From JACOMS01 sp051252005 (GTDB lineage Bacteria > Pseudomonadota > Alphaproteobacteria > Caulobacterales > Maricaulaceae), in NCBI GenBank assembly GCA_051252005.1, contig JBPOEZ010000003.1, forward strand, positions 248,001 through 312,000: DNA of 64,000 nt. Direction: 5' to 3'. The translations under genes and the position numbers were made by a program. Positions 24,910 through 33,509 of the stretch are shown one piece after another. Under the pieces are notes generated by a model that saw only the letters and a list, made by a program, of their open reading frames with translations, was not told the origin of the DNA and made no database searches. Numbering within the stretch: position 1 is the first letter of the stretch; every line of letters begins with the position of its first letter.

Positions 24910-25067
24910 AAAACATTCGAGTGAACTTGCTCGGAAAGACTCCTGAACGGGAGACGCGCACACTGCATACACTGCCTGAACTGCCTCTTTCCAGACACGC
25001 ACACTTGAAGGTGCAGAGAGTCTGCGAACGGTATGCCTGACGTCTAACAGGCGAAAAAGGAACGGCA

Positions 25068-25283
25068 ATGGCCACTGGTGTAGTAAAGTTTTTCAATCAA
25101 TCCAAAGGTTTCGGATTTATCACCCCTGATGGTGGCGGCGCAGATGTTTTTGTCCACATTTCTTCTGTTGAAGCCTCTGGCTGCCCCCCGCTTTCCGATG
25201 GTCAAAAGGTGACATTTGATACAGAGGCCGATACACGCGGCAAAGGCCCGAAAGCCGTGAACCTCGCAATCGCAGCAGACTGA
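25068..25283 (+). CDS. Cold-shock protein (CspA family)
   Basis: 71 residues, a single cold-shock domain. RNP1 is KGFGFITP and RNP2 is VFVHIS; the start MATGVVKFFNQSKGFGFITP is near-universal. It binds single-stranded RNA and DNA and melts secondary structure in the cytoplasm. The loop between strands 3 and 4 (EASGCPPLSDGQKVTFDTEA) is unusual in having Cys-Pro-Pro. The ribosome site AAGGAA is well placed, and an intrinsic terminator follows, so it is monocistronic. Confidence 0.97.
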   Translation: MATGVVKFFNQSKGFGFITPDGGGADVFVHISSVEASGCPPLSDGQKVTFDTEADTRGKGPKAVNLAIAAD

Positions 25284-25301
25284 TAGCAGCGTATAGTTTT
25301 G

Positions 25302-25328
25302 AAAGCGCGTCTCTTGGCGCGTTTTTTT
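25302..25328 (+). terminator. Intrinsic terminator of the cold-shock gene
   Basis: AAGCGCG and CGCGTTT form a seven-pair stem (one G-T pair) around TCTCTTGG and run into seven T residues, 19 bases after the csp stop codon. Confidence 0.8.
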
Positions 25329-25451
25329 ATGCGCGAGCAAAGCCTGCCGATAATGCCCGAACCTAGGCGCGTCAATATTCACTCTTGAAGACGCCATAGG
25401 CGATACATACTATAAACCCATATTGTTTGTTTTATGAAAACGGGTCCCGCT

Positions 25452-25901
25452 ATGAAATCCTTCTTGAATATAACCCTTCTATCATTGTCAGCATGTATTT
25501 TAGCCGCATGCGGGAACGGAGGCGATAAGGCCGCAACGACGCCTGCACCCGCGTCAATGCCATCGAGCGCTCCTACGGCGCAAGCCGCTCCGGCTGTTGA
25601 TCGAGGCAAAAAGCTTTTTAAAAGATGTAGCACGTGTCACACGCTCAAAAAAGATGGACGTCATAAAGTTGGCCCTAACCTGTTCGGCCTTGTGGGTGAA
25701 ACCTCCGGCCAAAAACCTGGCTTCAACTATTCCAAGGCTATGAAGGCCTCAGGCCTTGTGTGGACCGAAGAAAATCTAAGCGCTTACATCGAACGCCCTG
25801 CTAAATTCATTCCTGGAAACACCATGGCTTTCCCAGGAATTCGCAAACCCGAAGACCGCGCGCTTCTTATTGAGTATTTGAAAAAAGAGACAAGGGAATA
25901 A
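25452..25901 (+). CDS. Class I c-type cytochrome, probable lipoprotein
   Basis: 149 residues from ATG 25452. A hydrophobic signal ending LSACILAACGNGG carries a lipobox, so the cytochrome is probably anchored to a membrane in the periplasm. An Ala/Pro/Thr linker leads to one haem site, CSTCH, preceded by GKKLFKRC, and the distal Met ligand is probably in IPGNTMAFPGI. The KVGPNLFGLVGETSGQKPGF loop is typical of cytochrome c2/c552. It carries electrons to a terminal oxidase. An alternative ATG lies 18 bases upstream. The gene ends four bases before the convergent outer-membrane gene. Confidence 0.88.
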   Translation: MKSFLNITLLSLSACILAACGNGGDKAATTPAPASMPSSAPTAQAAPAVDRGKKLFKRCSTCHTLKKDGRHKVGPNLFGLVGETSGQKPGFNYSKAMKASGLVWTEENLSAYIERPAKFIPGNTMAFPGIRKPEDRALLIEYLKKETRE

Positions 25902-25904
25902 AAA

Positions 25905-26741
25905 TCAATACCGCCGCCACACACTCGCAATAAACCCAGTTTCTTTCACGATATTACGCCCGGCAACTGTTCGAAAAATGCCGGCCTGCACAGATGTTTT
26001 CGCTGACCTTCGCCTTACGACTGAGCCTTGTAACTTTAGGCTCTCATTCGGCAGCACCCGATCGATGCCGAGGGTTTGCTCACCCGTGGCGCTGTAAAAC
26101 ACTTGCCCTAAGAGCTGTATTTTTTTCGTCGCCGTCACGCCAATAGTTGCATCGACTTTGTAACTATCAGGGCTAGAACCGCCACGGTAAATCCAAGCAG
26201 ATTGCCCATCAAAAAATCCTTCCCGACCTAAAACTTTAAAACTGCGACCAACGAGCGCGCGAATTTCAATACCGTTTCCGCCACGCCCAAGGTCCGCATC
26301 GGGAACAATTTCGCCCTCTCCTGCTAAAACAAATTGACTTTGCAAGGCCGCAACAGTGCGTCCTTGATTATAGATTTGATAGCGAAGTCCAAGCGACGAT
26401 GTCCCAAACCCCTGCACCTCTTTCCGGCCGTCACGAGATAGAAAATCTACATCTTGCCACGCCGTGGTGCCAATCAACGTCAGCTTAGGCGTGAGCCCAT
26501 GCTCCCAATAGAAAGCAGTTTCAAATTTAGAGAAATCGGCCTCTTGGGACAACTTCCATTGATCATCATAGCCTCTATGCGCCGTGTTTTTTACGGTTGT
26601 AGAAATCGTCTGCCCCTTGCCTTCCGGCATCACCCACGCCCCTGCGTAGGCAAGGCTTGACAGGGAAAGCACGCAGCATAAGAGTACCGTTCGACCTATA
26701 TGATAAAACGAAAATTTGATAACCTGCCCCAGCTTCTTCAA
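25905..26741 (-). CDS. Predicted outer-membrane beta-barrel protein
   Basis: 278 residues if it starts at TTG 26741, which gives a classical signal peptide (positive MKKLGQVIK, hydrophobic TVLLCCVLSLSSLAYA). The longer frame, from GTG 26816, would overlap the divergent aat gene and push the signal inward. The mature part shows alternating patterns and Gly/aromatic strands (GTSSLGLRYQIYNQGRTVAA; IGVTATKKIQLLGQVFYSAT) and ends in an aromatic residue (VWRRY), as barrel proteins do. The family is not identified; a transporter-like barrel is the best guess. It is divergent from aat. Confidence 0.65.
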   Translation of the reverse strand: MKKLGQVIKFSFYHIGRTVLLCCVLSLSSLAYAGAWVMPEGKGQTISTTVKNTAHRGYDDQWKLSQEADFSKFETAFYWEHGLTPKLTLIGTTAWQDVDFLSRDGRKEVQGFGTSSLGLRYQIYNQGRTVAALQSQFVLAGEGEIVPDADLGRGGNGIEIRALVGRSFKVLGREGFFDGQSAWIYRGGSSPDSYKVDATIGVTATKKIQLLGQVFYSATGEQTLGIDRVLPNESLKLQGSVVRRRSAKTSVQAGIFRTVAGRNIVKETGFIASVWRRY

Positions 26742-26796
26742 GAAACAATTACACTTAATTGTGTAAGAACTCAAGAATGCCCGCAAGGAAACTTCC

Positions 26797-27399
26797 GTGA
26801 CTGACCGCGTATTCACGCCCGATGATTTGCTAAACTGCTACCGGCGGGGCATCTTCCCGATGGCCGACAGCCGTGATGATCCTACGGTTTTTTTCATCGA
26901 CCCAGAAGAGCGCGGCATTATTCCTCTGGAAGGTTTACGCATCACAAAATCGCTTAGGAAAGTCATTCGGCAAGGGAAGTTCACTGTAGCCTACGATCAG
27001 AACTTTCCTCGCATTATGGCCGAGTGTGCAGCCAAGACAGAATCCCGTCCCGAAACATGGATAAATGACGGCATAAAATATCTCTACGGCGAACTCTTCA
27101 AACAAGGTAACGCCCACTGCGTCGAAGTTTACGAGAACGGCGTCTTGGTCGGCGGACTTTATGGGGTGTCTATCGGCGCAGCCTTTTTTGGCGAAAGCAT
27201 GTTTTCGCGCGTCTCTAACGCCTCCAAAGTGGCATTAGTACACCTAGTCGATAAACTTAATGCAGGGGGCTTTGTCCTTCTCGACACACAATTTATAAAC
27301 CCGCACCTTGAGCGCATGGGCGCGGTCGAAATTCCGCGTGACGAGTATTTGAAACGGCTAGAGGCAGCCCTCAAAAAACACGCAGATTTCAGTGCTTAA
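26797..27399 (+). CDS. aat: Leucyl/phenylalanyl-tRNA-protein transferase
   Basis: 200 residues starting at GTG 26797 with AAGGAAA upstream. Conserved features: LLNCYRRGIFPMADSRDD, EERGIIPLEGLRITKSLRK, VEVYENGVLVGGLYGVSIGA, FFGESMFSRVSNASKVALVH and LDTQFINPHLERMGAVEIPR. The enzyme adds Leu or Phe to N-terminal Arg/Lys of proteins, marking them for ClpAP. In many alphaproteobacteria aat neighbours the DUF2155 and NDUFA12 genes, as here, where they converge on it with a six-base gap. Confidence 0.95.
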   Translation: MTDRVFTPDDLLNCYRRGIFPMADSRDDPTVFFIDPEERGIIPLEGLRITKSLRKVIRQGKFTVAYDQNFPRIMAECAAKTESRPETWINDGIKYLYGELFKQGNAHCVEVYENGVLVGGLYGVSIGAAFFGESMFSRVSNASKVALVHLVDKLNAGGFVLLDTQFINPHLERMGAVEIPRDEYLKRLEAALKKHADFSA

Positions 27400-27405
27400 T
27401 AGCGG

Positions 27406-27798
27406 CTATTTTTTCGCCTTACAGTCGATCACCCAGACGTCATAAACGGGATGATCAAGGGCGGAAATTGCCGGCTTAGAGGCCAGCATCCAGCCAGAGA
27501 ACAGCTTGAGCGGCTCTGTTTCTTCGCCCGCCCCGTCCGTTGTCTTATCAAAGATTTGCAGGAAAGCGTACGTTTCAGGAGTTTCTTCCGGCGGCTTTTT
27601 CTCACAATGTTTCACGTCAACGGTGAGCGAGCCATATGTAAGGTTCTCTCCAACTTTAACTGTATAATCCTGAGTTGTGGCTGTAACCTTATCCAAAGTC
27701 CGAAGTACAACGACATCGCCGATGATGTTCGCCGCCGACGCTGGAGCGGAAAGCGCGAGAAGGCATAGGGCCGGAAGGCTAAGAAAGAGACGGCGCAT
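27406..27798 (-). CDS. DUF2155 domain-containing exported protein
   Basis: 130 residues from ATG 27798, chosen because it begins a clean signal peptide (MRRLFLSLPALCLLALSAPA). The mature domain has YGSLTVDVKHCEKKPPEETP, AFLQIFDKTTDGAG, LFSGWMLASKPAISALDHPV and VYDVWVIDCK; the paired Cys and the GWM-x-ASxPAxSALxHPVYDVW motif define DUF2155, an alphaproteobacterial periplasmic family of unknown activity. It lies seven bases after NDUFA12 and is presumably co-transcribed. Confidence 0.9.
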   Translation of the reverse strand: MRRLFLSLPALCLLALSAPASAANIIGDVVVLRTLDKVTATTQDYTVKVGENLTYGSLTVDVKHCEKKPPEETPETYAFLQIFDKTTDGAGEETEPLKLFSGWMLASKPAISALDHPVYDVWVIDCKAKK

Positions 27799-27805
27799 GG
27801 CAGGT

Positions 27806-28207
27806 CTAGCCTTCAGGCGTCCAAGCATCATAATCACCGGCCACTTTGGCACGAACGCCGCCGCGGTCGAGACTGCCCGGTGGTTTATAGGCATGAAGCG
27901 TTCCCGTCATATTCGGACGGTGCGGAAGTTCCCAACTTTGAGTCTTTAGCGGTTTCTCGGTGGGCGTCTCGTCATACATATAATGCAACCAACCATGCCA
28001 TTCCGGCGGAACGCGTGACGCATCAGCATAACCCTTATAGGTGACCCAGCGGCGTTTACGGCCATCATAGCCGTCGCCGCGTTCTTCGAAATAGGTGTTA
28101 CCCCATTCGTCGTCGCCAACTTTTTCGCCCTTACGGTTGATTTGAAAAAGCGTCCCAAAGGTCGCGCCGTTCCACCAAGTAAAAATCCGTTTAATGAATA
28201 ACCACAT
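27806..28207 (-). CDS. NADH:ubiquinone oxidoreductase subunit NDUFA12-like
   Basis: 133 residues. FTWWNGATFGTLFQINRKGE, EWGNTYFEERGDGYDGRKRR and RVPPEWHGWLHYMYDETPTE are diagnostic of the NDUFA12/B17.2 supernumerary complex I subunit shared by mitochondria and Alphaproteobacteria. It binds the matrix/cytoplasmic arm of complex I; no membrane helix is expected or seen. First gene of the pair with DUF2155, and separated by about 70 bases from the SDR gene upstream. Confidence 0.95.
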   Translation of the reverse strand: MWLFIKRIFTWWNGATFGTLFQINRKGEKVGDDEWGNTYFEERGDGYDGRKRRWVTYKGYADASRVPPEWHGWLHYMYDETPTEKPLKTQSWELPHRPNMTGTLHAYKPPGSLDRGGVRAKVAGDYDAWTPEG

Positions 28208-28276
28208 AAAAGTGCCTCTTATTTACGGCTCTTATGCCGCGACTCTTACTCTGCGTAAAGTGATGTTATGGCGATA

Positions 28277-29017
28277 TTATGACGCCTTTGCCGTAAAATA
28301 AGGCGTATCACGGAAGGTCGTGATGGTATCGTTGAGCTTGTAGGACGGAGATAACATCTCGACCACAAGGGGCGCGACGTCGCTTGGATCCGGCAATTTC
28401 GACGGATCTTCGCCCGGCACGGCCTTGGCGCGCATCGCGGTTCGAACCGCTCCAGGGTTAAGTAAATTGACCCTCACATTCGTAATTGCCATTTCTTTGG
28501 CGTAGCATTGCACGAAGGTTTCGAGCGCCGCTTTCGACGCTGCATAAGCGCCCCAGAAGGCACGCCGCGACGTCGCCACACCCGAAGTCACAAATACCGC
28601 TCGTCCGGCCTTTGATTCGCGCAGCAGCGGATCAAGAGAGCGTATAAGGCGATAATTGGCGGTGAAGTTCACAGCCATAACTTCGTTAAACGTTTTGGGT
28701 TCTACGTGAGGCGCAGGAGTAATATCGCCAAGAACACCCGCATTGGAGAAAAGGCCGTCAAGACGTCCCCAGCGCTCATATATAATCCCGCCTAATTGGT
28801 CGATCCCGTCAGGATTTTTTAAGTCTATAGGGACAAGCGTGCACTCGCCGCCAATCGCTTTGATCTCGTCGTCAAGGTCCTCAAGGCCGCCTTGTGTGCG
28901 CCCAGCAGCAATAATATGGGATCCGGCTTTTGCCAGCGCTAATGACACCGCGTAGCCAAGGCCGCGCGTCGCTCCGGTCACAAGCGTGACCCGTCCGTCC
29001 AAAGGTAGAGCGCTCAT
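28277..29017 (-). CDS. Short-chain dehydrogenase/reductase
   Basis: 246 residues with the classical SDR plan: TGATRGLGYAVSLALAKAG (cofactor), NAGVLGDITPAPHVEPKTFN, catalytic Ser in VFVTSGVATS, YAASK with Tyr and Lys, and the post-catalytic LNPGAVRTAMRAKAVPGEDP. An Arg after the glycine motif (AAGRTQGG) suggests NADP preference. Substrate unknown. It begins three bases after purF ends, so it is in the purF operon, a common arrangement in this class. Confidence 0.93.
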   Translation of the reverse strand: MSALPLDGRVTLVTGATRGLGYAVSLALAKAGSHIIAAGRTQGGLEDLDDEIKAIGGECTLVPIDLKNPDGIDQLGGIIYERWGRLDGLFSNAGVLGDITPAPHVEPKTFNEVMAVNFTANYRLIRSLDPLLRESKAGRAVFVTSGVATSRRAFWGAYAASKAALETFVQCYAKEMAITNVRVNLLNPGAVRTAMRAKAVPGEDPSKLPDPSDVAPLVVEMLSPSYKLNDTITTFRDTPYFTAKAS

Positions 29018-29020
29018 ACC

Positions 29021-30526
29021 TTAAGCGACTTCGTGTAAGAATGACATTTGCGGAGAGCCGCCCGCAACTTTGCGGTCACGGTCAATCAAAGGCGTCGGGT
29101 ATTGGCCCGTGAAACAATGATCCGTATATTGCGGGGCGTCATCCTTGCGGTACTCTTCGCCCATAGCCCAGTAAAGGCCCTCGATAGAGAGGAAGCCAAG
29201 ACTATCGACTTCGAGCATTTCCGTCATGTTTTTGAGGTCATAATTCGCGGCGATAAGCTTCTGTTTATCCGGCATATCAATACCGTAATGATCGGGGTGT
29301 TTAATGGGCGGAGATGCAGAGCGGAAATGCACTTCCGTCGCCCCTGCGGCTTTAATCATGCGGACAATTTTGGTTGATGTGGTTCCGCGTACAATAGAAT
29401 CGTCGACAAGCAAAACTCGTTTTCCTTCGATCATTGCGCGGTTAGCGGAGTGCTTGAGCCGCACGCCCATATCGCGGATTTGCTGTGTCGGCGCAATAAA
29501 GGTACGCCCGACATAGTGGTTACGAATAATGCCAAGTTCAAACGGAATCCCAGTTTCTTGTGAGAACCCAATCGCCGCCGGTACGCCGCTATCGGGCACA
29601 GGGATGATGACATCAACATCGGCCGGCGTTTCTTGGGCCAATCTATGCCCCATGCGCTTACGCACTTGATATACGCTTTTGCCGTGAACAATGGAATCAG
29701 GACGAGCAAAGTAGACAAATTCAAAAATACAGGGGCGTGACGCCGCTTTCGGGAAGGCCCTGAAAGACCGGATTCCATCGGCGTTAATGACAACCACTTC
29801 GCCCGGATCAACTTCGCGGATAAACTCTGCGCCGATCATGTCGAAGGCGCAGGTCTCGGAAGCCAAAATATAAGAATTACCCATACGGCCCACGAGAAGC
29901 GGGCGAATACCGAGGCGGTCACGCGCGCCGATAAGTGCTTCAGAGGTCATGCCAACGAAAGCATAGCCGCCGTCTACTTGGCGGATGGCTTCAATAAAGC
30001 GGTCAATAAATTCACCGTTACGCGCGCGGGCGACAAGGTGGATCAGAACTTCGGTATCGCTTGTACTTTGAAAGAGCGCGCCGTCTTCAACAAGCTGTTC
30101 CTTAAGCGTGAACGCATTTGTGAGATGTCCATTATGCGCAACAGCAAATCCGCCCGTATGTAGCTCAGAATAAAGCGGCTGCACATTCCGCAAAACCGTT
30201 TGCCCAGCCGTAGAATAACGGACATGGCCAATAGAAATATAGCCTTGGAGGCGTTCAGAAGGGTCTTCTGCGGTGAAATTATCACCGACGAGGCCGAGGT
30301 GGCGTTCTGTATGAAACTTCTTGCCGTCATAACTCGCAATCCCGCAAGCTTCTTGTCCTCGGTGCTGCAAAGCGTGAAGGCCGAGTGCAGTCAGAGACGC
30401 TGCATTATCGAGCCCGAATATACCAAAAACGCCGCACTCTTCACGAATGCGGTCTTCTTCCGGATCAATCCAATCCTCTACGGGCGTGTCAGTAGACGAA
30501 ATATTAGCAGAATTCATATCAGTCAT
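29021..30526 (-). CDS. purF: Amidophosphoribosyltransferase
   Basis: 501 residues. A short propeptide precedes the N-terminal nucleophile Cys in EECGVFGIFG, exposed after processing. The glutaminase domain has LGLHALQHRGQEACGIAS and VRYSTAGQTVLRNVQPLYSE; the phosphoribosyltransferase domain has the PRPP loop RVLLVDDSIVRGTTSTKIV. It commits PRPP to purine synthesis. The start overlaps the cvpA stop by eight bases, preserving the cvpA-purF order seen in many proteobacteria. Confidence 0.97.
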   Translation of the reverse strand: MTDMNSANISSTDTPVEDWIDPEEDRIREECGVFGIFGLDNAASLTALGLHALQHRGQEACGIASYDGKKFHTERHLGLVGDNFTAEDPSERLQGYISIGHVRYSTAGQTVLRNVQPLYSELHTGGFAVAHNGHLTNAFTLKEQLVEDGALFQSTSDTEVLIHLVARARNGEFIDRFIEAIRQVDGGYAFVGMTSEALIGARDRLGIRPLLVGRMGNSYILASETCAFDMIGAEFIREVDPGEVVVINADGIRSFRAFPKAASRPCIFEFVYFARPDSIVHGKSVYQVRKRMGHRLAQETPADVDVIIPVPDSGVPAAIGFSQETGIPFELGIIRNHYVGRTFIAPTQQIRDMGVRLKHSANRAMIEGKRVLLVDDSIVRGTTSTKIVRMIKAAGATEVHFRSASPPIKHPDHYGIDMPDKQKLIAANYDLKNMTEMLEVDSLGFLSIEGLYWAMGEEYRKDDAPQYTDHCFTGQYPTPLIDRDRKVAGGSPQMSFLHEVA

Positions 30527-31190
30527 TTTTCATATCCCTGACGATGGTTTCAAGATCACCGCCGTCTTTGAGTTCTTCGGCCATGGTTTTAAATTTGCCA
30601 AATGGCAGTTTTCGAATGCCCGCTCCGACTTTATCGAGCGGGCCGTAAAAGGTCGATCCAACAAACAAAGCAGGAAGTTTAGCTTCTTTTTTATTCTCGA
30701 GCATATCGCGCCATTGCTGCGGCGCTGATAGCATGACTTCGCGTTGCTCAGGCGTCAGGCTAGCTGAAAATTCCTGCATCTCTTTGGCTTCGCGGTAATT
30801 AGCGCTCATAAGCATCACAAACAGAGCCGCGACCAGAATGCCCCGCGCCGCGCCGAATCCGGCTCCGGCTAGACGGTCAAGGAGCCCAACATTTTTCCCG
30901 CGCAACGTTTTGGTTATGCCGCTGAGGAGGAAGGCGATGAGCATATAAGTCAGCAAAAATGTGCCTACGCCTAGCGCACCGTCCGCAAGCCAAGACGGCT
31001 GTATCATGTCCTGCGCTGCGTAACGAAAGCGGCCCCAGACGAAGAGCATAGCGACCAATGCGCCAAGTAGCGCGCAGATAGAAATGATCTCGCGGAAAAA
31101 CCCGCGCGAACCCGCCATAAGAAGAGAAATGAAAACAACCAAAAGAACAACGATGTCGAAACCGTTAAACACCCAAGGACCAATGCTCAT
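30519..31190 (-). CDS. cvpA: CvpA family inner-membrane protein
   Basis: 223 residues with four hydrophobic helices in the first 120 residues (FDIVVLLVVFISLLMAGSRG; FREIISICALLGALVAMLFV; GVGTFLLTYMLIAFLLSGIT; FGAARGILVAALFVMLMSAN) and a soluble charged tail. The GFFREI motif is conserved in CvpA, first tied to colicin V production and later to envelope stress tolerance. Its overlap with purF suggests co-translation. About 24 bases separate it from radA. Confidence 0.9.
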   Translation of the reverse strand: MSIGPWVFNGFDIVVLLVVFISLLMAGSRGFFREIISICALLGALVAMLFVWGRFRYAAQDMIQPSWLADGALGVGTFLLTYMLIAFLLSGITKTLRGKNVGLLDRLAGAGFGAARGILVAALFVMLMSANYREAKEMQEFSASLTPEQREVMLSAPQQWRDMLENKKEAKLPALFVGSTFYGPLDKVGAGIRKLPFGKFKTMAEELKDGGDLETIVRDMKND

Positions 31191-31214
31191 GCGGTTATCC
31201 TATTGTGACTAGCG

Positions 31215-32627
31215 TTAAGGGTCCCAAGCGGTGTCGATGTCGCCCGTCCCATTTGCGCTCGTCTCTACACGGCTTATCAGGTCAGGCAAAGCCCCAATTG
31301 CAATTATTGGCAGGGCATTAGCGTCTTTCTTTTTACTGTTTTTGGACGGGCGCGCCGCAATCGCGCGGCCAAAACCGAGCTTAGCCGCTTCTTTTAAGCG
31401 CGCATCCGAGCGCCCGACGGGCCGAACATCACCTGACAAGCTGATCTCGCCAAACACGACAGCATCAGACGGGAGCGCGATGTCAAAAGCCGACGACGCT
31501 ATCGCCGCCGCCACGGCTAAATCCGCCGCAGGCTCATTAATCCTAAGGCCGCCAGCCACATTAAGGTACACATCTTTTCCCGCAAAGCTCACGCCGCAGC
31601 GCGCCTCAAGCACAGCCAAAACCATCGCCAGACGCCCGCTATCCCAGCCGACAACCGCGCGCCGAGGTGTTCCGAAGGCAGCAGGGGCGACCAAAGCCTG
31701 TATCTCCGTCAGGACGGGCCGCGTGCCTTCAAGCCCCGCAAACACCGCCGCCCCGCTGGCCGCGTCTCCGCGTCCGTCGAGGAACAAAGCCGAAGGATTC
31801 GGCACTTCAGCAAGGCCGCTCTCTCCCATTTCAAACACGCCGATCTCGTCCGTAGGGCCGAAACGGTTTTTGTGCGCGCGCAGAATTCTAAACTGATGGG
31901 ATTTCTCGCCCTCAAAATACAGCACGGCATCGACCATATGCTCGACCACACGCGGGCCTGCGATCTGTCCGTCTTTGGTGACGTGGCCCACCAAGATAAC
32001 ACAGCAGCCGCGTTTCTTGGCAAACCGTGTTAGCTCCTGCGCGCAGGCTCTGACCTGCGCGACAGTTCCGGGGGCCGCGCCGAGCTGATCCGTCCACATG
32101 GTTTGGATCGAATCGATCACCACCACATCAGGCTGCTCGGCCATAAGGCCATCCAAAATGGGACCGAGGGAGGTTTCGGAGGCCAGCTGCACAGGCGCGT
32201 CCGCGAGCCCTAATCGTTTCGCCCGCCGCCTGACTTGCCCCGTAGATTCTTCGCCTGAAATATAAGCCGTTTTCAGCCCCGCCAAGGCGAGCTTCCCGAC
32301 TGCTTGTAATAAAAGCGTGGATTTCCCGATGCCTGGGTCGCCGCCTACAAGCAAAGCCGAGCCCGAGACAAGCCCCCCGCCCGTCACGCGGTCCAGTTCC
32401 GCCATTTGGGTTTTGAGGCGCGGCACCTCTGCGCTCTCTCCGCCCAAATCAACGAAATCAAGCGCGCGGCCTTTTTTGCGCCGCCCGCCGCCGCTCTTCA
32501 CTGTATTTTGCGATACTGTCTCCTCAACAAGTGTATTCCACTCCCCGCAAGCATCACACCGCCCCGCCCACTTCCCATGGGACGTCCCGCAACTCTGGCA
32601 CACAAACAAAGACGTAGGCTTCGGCAT
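31215..32627 (-). CDS. radA: DNA repair protein RadA
   Basis: 470 residues from ATG 32627 preceded by AGGAG at good spacing; the open frame extends 14 codons further without a ribosome site. Zinc finger CQSCGTSHGKWAGRCDACG, Walker A GGDPGIGKSTL, RadA-specific KNRFGPTDEIGVFEM, and a C-terminal Lon-protease-like domain (VFGEISLSGDVRPVGRSDAR). RadA drives branch migration in recombination and repair. Head of the run radA-cvpA-purF-SDR on the minus strand. Confidence 0.96.
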   Translation of the reverse strand: MPKPTSLFVCQSCGTSHGKWAGRCDACGEWNTLVEETVSQNTVKSGGGRRKKGRALDFVDLGGESAEVPRLKTQMAELDRVTGGGLVSGSALLVGGDPGIGKSTLLLQAVGKLALAGLKTAYISGEESTGQVRRRAKRLGLADAPVQLASETSLGPILDGLMAEQPDVVVIDSIQTMWTDQLGAAPGTVAQVRACAQELTRFAKKRGCCVILVGHVTKDGQIAGPRVVEHMVDAVLYFEGEKSHQFRILRAHKNRFGPTDEIGVFEMGESGLAEVPNPSALFLDGRGDAASGAAVFAGLEGTRPVLTEIQALVAPAAFGTPRRAVVGWDSGRLAMVLAVLEARCGVSFAGKDVYLNVAGGLRINEPAADLAVAAAIASSAFDIALPSDAVVFGEISLSGDVRPVGRSDARLKEAAKLGFGRAIAARPSKNSKKKDANALPIIAIGALPDLISRVETSANGTGDIDTAWDP

Positions 32628-32734
32628 AAACACTCCTGATAGAGTCGGACTACTTGCAGACTTAGGCACGCCATGTCAATAAATGTTTATGATTTGTTCC
32701 AACAATGGTAGGCAATAAAAATATTCAAACAATT

Positions 32735-32917
32735 ACCTCTCCCTGGGGAGATGTCGGCCCCGCGCGCTGCGCGGGAATAGCCGGGTGAGGGGATATTCTC
32801 ACATAAGTTTACTGCGAAACTTTCAGATCAGAGTCTTATCCCCTCACCCGCAAGTTCGTCCTATGCATTTGCTTCGCAAACCGCACAGGCTCACGCGGCC
32901 TCTCCCCAAGGAGAGGC
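32735..32917. repeat. Dispersed palindromic element
   Basis: The left end CCTCTCCCTGGGGAG and right end GCCTCTCCCCAAGGAGAGGC are inverted relatives, and internal GGGTGAGGGGA faces TCCCCTCACCC. Such mosaic palindromes recur in alphaproteobacterial intergenic regions as MITE-like or RNA-level hairpin repeats. No transposase is encoded. It fills most of the radA upstream gap (32628-33026). Confidence 0.65.
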
Positions 32918-32945
32918 ACAAGCACTAAATTAAGGTTCTACACAC

Positions 32946-33010
32946 AATGTAAAAAATACTTTACATCACACCTCATCCCGCATATCAATGTAAAAAATAC
33001 TATACACGCA
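32946..33010. promoter_or_regulatory. Two copies of AATGTAAAAAATACT, probable XRE operators
   Basis: The 15-mer occurs at 32946-32960 and 32987-33001, 41 bases apart (about four helical turns). The first copy forms a dyad ATGTAAA-N6-TTTACAT; the second is a degraded version followed by TATACAC. They lie just before the membrane protein/XRE pair and fit autoregulation by the XRE protein. Confidence 0.6.
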
Positions 33011-33026
33011 AGCTATGGAGATGGCT

Positions 33027-33509
33027 ATGACTAAGATTGAAGATATGAGCGAGATGGAGCGGCAGAGCTGGATCACTTTGCTCGCGGATGGTTTCGTGTT
33101 TGCTTACTTTTGGCAGAAAACTACCCACGGCTTTTCCCCTCGCCTCATCCATACGGATATGGCCGATTTTGGCATCATCATTATCGGCGTGGTTATAATG
33201 ACAATCATTGCTCATACTGCCATTGCGTTGACCTTTGAGGCGCGCAAACGCAAAGAACCCTATGATAAGGATGAACGGGATATACAGATCGAGCGCAAAG
33301 GCGCGCATTGGGGCTATCGCTTGATGCAGTACGGCATCGGCGGCGTCATTGTAACGATGTTTTTGCATGCCGGCGTCGGCGAAGCTTACACGCCGCCTAT
33401 CTCTATTAAAACACCGGCAGAGATCATCTTCGCACTCATGGTCGTCAGCTACGTCGCTGATCTTGTGAAGCACGGCATTATGATCCTTGCTTATAGGGGC
33501 GCACCATAA
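33027..33509 (+). CDS. Small polytopic membrane protein paired with an XRE regulator
   Basis: 160 residues if ATG 33027 is used (GGAG six bases upstream); ATG 33015 is an alternative. After a charged N-terminus come hydrophobic helices (FGIIIIGVVIMTIIAHTAIA; YGIGGVIVTMFLHAGV; TPAEIIFALMVVSYVADLVK). The linker KRKEPYDKDERDIQIERKGA has the Asp-Glu-Arg-Asp pattern common in DUF2178-like proteins encoded beside small XRE regulators. Function unknown; a sensor of membrane state that controls the regulator is an attractive but untested idea. Its stop overlaps the regulator start by one base. Confidence 0.75.
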   Translation: MTKIEDMSEMERQSWITLLADGFVFAYFWQKTTHGFSPRLIHTDMADFGIIIIGVVIMTIIAHTAIALTFEARKRKEPYDKDERDIQIERKGAHWGYRLMQYGIGGVIVTMFLHAGVGEAYTPPISIKTPAEIIFALMVVSYVADLVKHGIMILAYRGAP

